Shown here one piece after another: positions 9,214 through 11,406 of a DNA stretch of 11,406 nucleotides. This DNA comes from Phoronis pallida. Taxonomy: Eukaryota; Phoronida; Phoronidae. The notes under the pieces were generated by a model. The model was not told where the DNA came from and did not search any database. It saw nothing but the letters and a program-made list of their open reading frames with translations. The translations under genes were made by a program, and so were the position numbers. The stretch is taken from positions 1 through 11,406 of the forward strand of contig JAOXYC010208128.1 of NCBI GenBank assembly GCA_028565715.1, in the 5' to 3' direction. Positions within the stretch are counted from its first letter, which is position 1. Each line of letters starts with the position of its first letter.

Positions 9214-9250
9214 AGGGGGTGCTCTTTCGGAAATCCCAGGTAGGCTACTT

Positions 9251-9424
9251 ATGCAGCCGTCAACTGTCAGGGCCACAGGAACCCGCACAGGAGTTCGGAG
9301 TTAGCGTCATACAGAATAGCAAAACACCGAAGCCACTAGCACATTTCTTACCCCCTGGTTATTCAAAAACAAACAAAAAAACAAGATGTGTAACCTTCTA
9401 CTTATCACAATCAAATTTTGACAG
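9251..9424. other. 3' end of intron 3
   Basis: No repeat is recognised here. It ends in CAAATTTTGACAG, a usable acceptor. A TGA in the exon d frame at 9419-9421 means that the exon cannot extend further left. Confidence 0.5.
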
Positions 9425-9626
9425 AAGCTTGAAATCAAACAAGACCAACTATTTGGCGACTCACCATTAGACAAGAAGGACACTTTGGGATATATTGACT
9501 ACTCCGATGCGCTCACTGATTTACTGGTTGAACCAAACGTTCCCACTGGGATAGCAGTTGGAATCTATGGGAACTGGGGTAAAGGAAAGAGTTTTCTCTT
9601 GGAACAGTTAAGCAAAAGAATTAAAG
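9425..9626 (+). CDS. Internal exon (exon d) encoding the P-loop of a KAP-family NTPase
   Basis: KAP-family P-loop NTPases are STAND-like ATPases, often membrane-associated, found in animals (Kidins220/ARMS, NKPD1) and bacteria. The exon has 67 codons. A leading charged segment (KLEIKQDQLFGDSP) is followed by LGYIDYSDALTDLL near residues 21-34, the usual sequence before a KAP P-loop. A hydrophobic strand IAVGIYG then runs into the Walker A motif GNWGKGKS at residues 49-56 (9569-9592) and a helix SFLLEQLSKRIK. The left boundary is forced: a TGA at 9419-9421 in frame and a single AG at 9423-9424. There is no in-frame ATG before the motif, so this is not a first exon. The right boundary is the strong donor AAAG|GTAAGAT (exon end 9626, phase 1); reading on into the intron gives 27 more codons before a stop at 9707. 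Walker B and the rest of the NTPase would be on later exons, not found in this window. Family call is confident from the motif block; the specific orthologue is not named. Confidence 0.85.
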
Positions 9627-9809
9627 GTAAGATTGCTTTGTACTTTGAAGGCCAACTTGATAGATATACCGATATCTTAAACAGGTATCTGAGACGTGAC
9701 CGTGTCTAATTAAGTTCATGACCTCCAAACAAAGTGGGCTCGTGTTGTTCACAAGGTAACTCTTGACAGCGGCTCCGGCCTTAAGAGTTACCCTAACCAA
9801 TTACATTTA
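9627..9809. other. Start of intron after the P-loop exon
   Basis: The intron begins GTAAGAT. It contains an imperfect inverted pair, GGTAACTCTTGACA at 9762 and TAAGAGTTACCC at 9781, forming a small hairpin around GCGGCTCCGG. Nothing else can be named. Confidence 0.4.
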
Positions 9810-10418
9810 TACCGTATAACCTCGCAAATGAGCGCATGCGCCTATACGTGAATACGCGCCTATACGCAGGAACTATAGGCCCATGCGCCTATTTTGCAAG
9901 AAATTTGTTTAAAGCGAGTGTTGAAATTGTGGTGCTCCGGATATAGGCGCACCGGCCCTGGGTGTTTTTTTTAAAAAAGCACGATTTTTAGTTGCGCGGA
10001 TTATAATCCGACTTGTGTGTGGCGACATATTGTCGTAGAACGCGCACAGCTTCCTCATCCTGACACGATAACAACAATTTAATGTCCTTCTGGACCAAAC
10101 GGGCATGCGATCAATACTCTTGCCTGGACTGATTTTCTGTTGGCCAACCACCGACACACTATCCTTGCATGTTCCCTGGCAAGATAGCCAACCACATTTT
10201 AAATAAAAGTATCAAAGGTGCGTCTCAAGTAACGGGTGTTGAAATTACTATGTCAAAATGTGCGCCTATATCCGGAGCGCCCGGTTAACATGGGCCTAAT
10301 CGCAGAACTTTTTAGGCCCATGCGCCTATTTTTCGCGAATTTGAATTTACAAATTTTGAGAGCAAAATGCATAATTTCGCATATAGGCGCATGCGCTCAA
10401 TTGCGGGGTTATACGGTA
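9810..10418. mobile_element. Element F: 609-bp MITE-like element with 37-bp terminal inverted repeats
   Basis: The ends 9810-9846 and 10382-10418 are inverted copies with two mismatches, starting TACCGTATAACC and running into GAGCGCATGCGCCTATA. A second inverted pair lies inside: GCTCCGGATATAGGCGCAC at 9934-9952 and its exact reverse complement at 10260-10278. In contrast, TAGGCCCATGCGCCTATTTT near 9875 and 10313, and GTGTTGAAATT at 9919 and 10238, are direct repeats. There is no transposase frame. Animal genomes carry many short elements with ACCGTAT ends and GCGC-rich subterminal motifs; I do not assign a named family. No clear target-site duplication was found. Open frames at 9909-10157 (minus) and 10236-10448 (plus) are repeat by-products. 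Confidence 0.8.
10289..10322. repeat. 11-bp stem hairpin inside element F
   Basis: CATGGGCCTAA at 10289-10299 pairs with TTAGGCCCATG at 10312-10322 across a 12-base loop. Both halves belong to the TAGGCCCATGCGCC motif repeated in the element. Confidence 0.8.
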
Positions 10419-10451
10419 ATAATAAAAAGTTCCTGGGTGAGTTTGTAGTTA

Positions 10452-10920
10452 GATCTTCAGACGTTTCAATCCGTCCACAACGGATTTTTCTCTATGACTG
10501 CGGTGATATCTTCTTGCGCGGGGAACTTCTTTATTGAAAAACAGTCGTGTGTAGTTTACCAATTACAATGTGACCAAAACCCAAACATAAGTATATTAGT
10601 GAGAGTAAAAGATGTTTTGGCACTAGAGTTAAAGAACATAAAAAACTGGATAGACCAACAGCAGTTGGAGAGCACACTATGAACACTGGCCACACTTTTT
10701 CTTTGGACAATACCAATATTATCGGCAGGGAGCAGCATTGGTATAGGTGAAAGATTAAGGAGTCGATCAAAATCAAGCAACAGCGCCCCCTAATAAACAG
10801 AGACAGTGGTGTTGTATTGCCACCGGTTTACAACCAAGTGCTAAAGGAGTTCCCCGCGCAAGATATCACCGCAGTCATTGAGAAAAATCGGTTGTGGACG
10901 GATTGAAACGTCTGAAGATC
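10452..10920. mobile_element. Element G: inverted-repeat unit around a GIY-YIG endonuclease remnant
   Basis: Left arm 10452-10533 and right arm 10842-10920 are inverted copies, differing by three substitutions and one 3-base gap. The outermost bases read GATCTTCAGACGTTTCAATC on the left. The right arm is not neutral sequence: it encodes the last ~20 codons and stop of the endonuclease remnant. The left arm is thus an inverted copy of the 3' end of the coding region plus a few bases beyond. C-terminal GIY-YIG endonucleases are known in Penelope-like retroelements, where terminal repeats may also be inverted, so a heavily truncated member of that group is a reasonable guess. No reverse transcriptase is present. 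Confidence 0.65.
10545..10906 (+). pseudogene. GIY-YIG endonuclease domain, C-terminal fragment, broken by a frameshift and a stop
   Basis: The first frame from 10545 gives SCVVYQLQC, the usual start of the transposon type of GIY-YIG domain (VVY in the GIY position). The frame then shifts somewhere near 10575-10592, and the new frame gives YISESKR (degraded YIG strand), FGTRVKEHKK with the conserved arginine and the EH pair, then AVGEHTMNTGHTF, GREQHWYR, an in-frame TGA at about 10757 where an arginine codon is expected, and KIKESIKIKQQRPLINRDSG. It runs on to VLKEFPAQDITAV and ends at TGA 10904-10906. The order and spacing of these blocks match the C-terminal endonuclease of retroelement polyproteins in animals. 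With a frameshift, a stop and no reverse transcriptase upstream it cannot be functional. The upstream ATG at 10494 lies in the left inverted arm and is not a native start. Confidence 0.75.
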
Positions 10921-11406
10921 CATGGAGTTTAGATAGATGGAGAAACAGGTGAAGTAAGAATTAATATAAATGAATTTCCATCATCTTGCACGCATGTCCG
11001 CATTTCCGAGGTGTTCCAGATGTTTCCGGAGTAGAAGAACTCTCTATTTCCATGACAACACAGCTACTCCAAGTAGCGACTAATTTTAGAACTATTGATA
11101 AAACTTCCGGTCTTTCTATCTCCATGACAATCTCAAATGCAGAGTTGTCTCCCTTTTTTGACAGTACTGCAGCGCCATCAGCGACCGAAATTCCAAAGAA
11201 ATTACGCGGAAATGGGCTGTGGAAAATCCAGGTACACTAATATCCATGAAAGATCTAACCATTTCGAGAAGATACTCAAAGTTTTGAATCTCGCTTATAC
11301 GGGTAGGGTTTTGGCGAGATCCTATCTTAATCGAACAATGGCATGCGAGCGCTCGGAGATAATTGTGTTTACTCGGTCTTTGTGTGGGTGCTGAATGTAT
11401 GCTGGC
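10921..11406. other. Unassigned sequence at the right edge
   Basis: A block CTCTATTTCCATGACAAC near 11040 recurs as TTCTATCTCCATGACAATC near 11115, about 76 bases later. On the minus strand, the stretch near 11139-11185 reads CAAAAAAGGGAGACAACTCT next to GCGCTGCAGTACTGTC, resembling short phrases common in bivalve intron repeats (from general familiarity, not checked). Two overlapping + strand open frames (10986-11240, 11137-11394) have no recognisable motif. No continuation of the NTPase was identified. Confidence 0.35.

Larger units (their letters stand above)
8459..9250. mobile_element. Element E: inverted-repeat element with GAAAGAGCGCCCATG motifs
   Basis: The left end (8459-8530) reads through TAGACCTACCGGGGATTTCC, then CCCCCCTGAAAGATCGTTTCCGAAAG. 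The reverse complement of the right end (9134-9250) reads CCTACCTGGGATTTCCGAAAGAGCACCCCCTGAAAGAGCG. The right end also has an extra block of about 45 bases. The motif CGAAAGAGCGCCCATG or its reverse complement occurs at 8699-8713, 9133-9148, 9188-9203 and 9199-9213, with degenerate versions at 8513-8526 and 9220-9231. The interior holds two tRNA-like pieces and no transposase. Open frames at 8273-8530, 9056-9304 and 9070-9288 arise from these motifs. No target-site duplication is evident. Confidence 0.65.

Noticed and set aside
10880-10960. Possible hammerhead ribozyme (CTGAAGA near GAAAC), since Penelope-like elements can carry them
   Set aside because: The CTGATGA core has a mismatch and no GAAA follows the expected stem.
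11137-11394. 85-codon frame containing GCGKS, considered as the next exon of the NTPase (acceptor near 11163 fits phase 1)
   Set aside because: The sequence has no Walker B or KAP-like block and GCGKS is too short to be a P-loop; left unassigned.

Overview
The window looks like intron-rich, AT-rich metazoan nuclear DNA. The signs are short coding islands bounded by AG...GT splice sites, a tRNA-derived SINE, and many non-autonomous DNA-transposon relics. No operons, Shine-Dalgarno sites or long uninterrupted ORFs are seen. An invertebrate host fits best; a mollusc is possible but only weakly supported. No window-wide gene could be named from the long ORFs alone, most of which are by-products of repeats.

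The main coding signal is on the + strand. Four short open segments have splice signals and matching phases: 345-554 (phase 1 in, 1 out), 1080-1235 (1 in, 1 out), a 23-nt candidate microexon at 6340-6362 (1 in, 0 out), and 9425-9626 (0 in, 1 out). Joined in this order they stay open. The last carries a clear P-loop (GNWGKGKS) in the sequence setting of a KAP-family NTPase. My working model is one gene: an N-terminal region I do not recognise, a short acidic linker, then a KAP P-loop domain. Its 5' end and the rest of the NTPase lie outside the window or were not found. The joining is an inference.

Almost everything between the exons is repeat-derived. Seven inverted-repeat structures follow one another without overlapping: (A) a CACTG-ended element 1584-3288; (B) an element with inverted arms 3405-5150, holding a higher-order tandem repeat; (C) a near-perfect foldback 5381-6104; (D) a foldback 6481-8385 with a SINE inside its left arm; (E) an element 8459-9250 with palindromic subterminal motifs and two tRNA-like pieces; (F) a 609-bp element 9810-10418 with 37-bp terminal inverted repeats; (G) 10452-10920, inverted arms around a broken GIY-YIG endonuclease remnant. 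In the one-gene model A-C fill intron 2, D-E fill intron 3, and F-G lie in the intron after the P-loop exon. The microexon sits in the one stretch between C and D (6109-6480) where I see no repeat.

The remaining stretches (1-344, 555-1079, 10921-11406) hold little that can be named. All repeat boundaries were found by eye and are approximate by several bases unless a sharp motif is cited.
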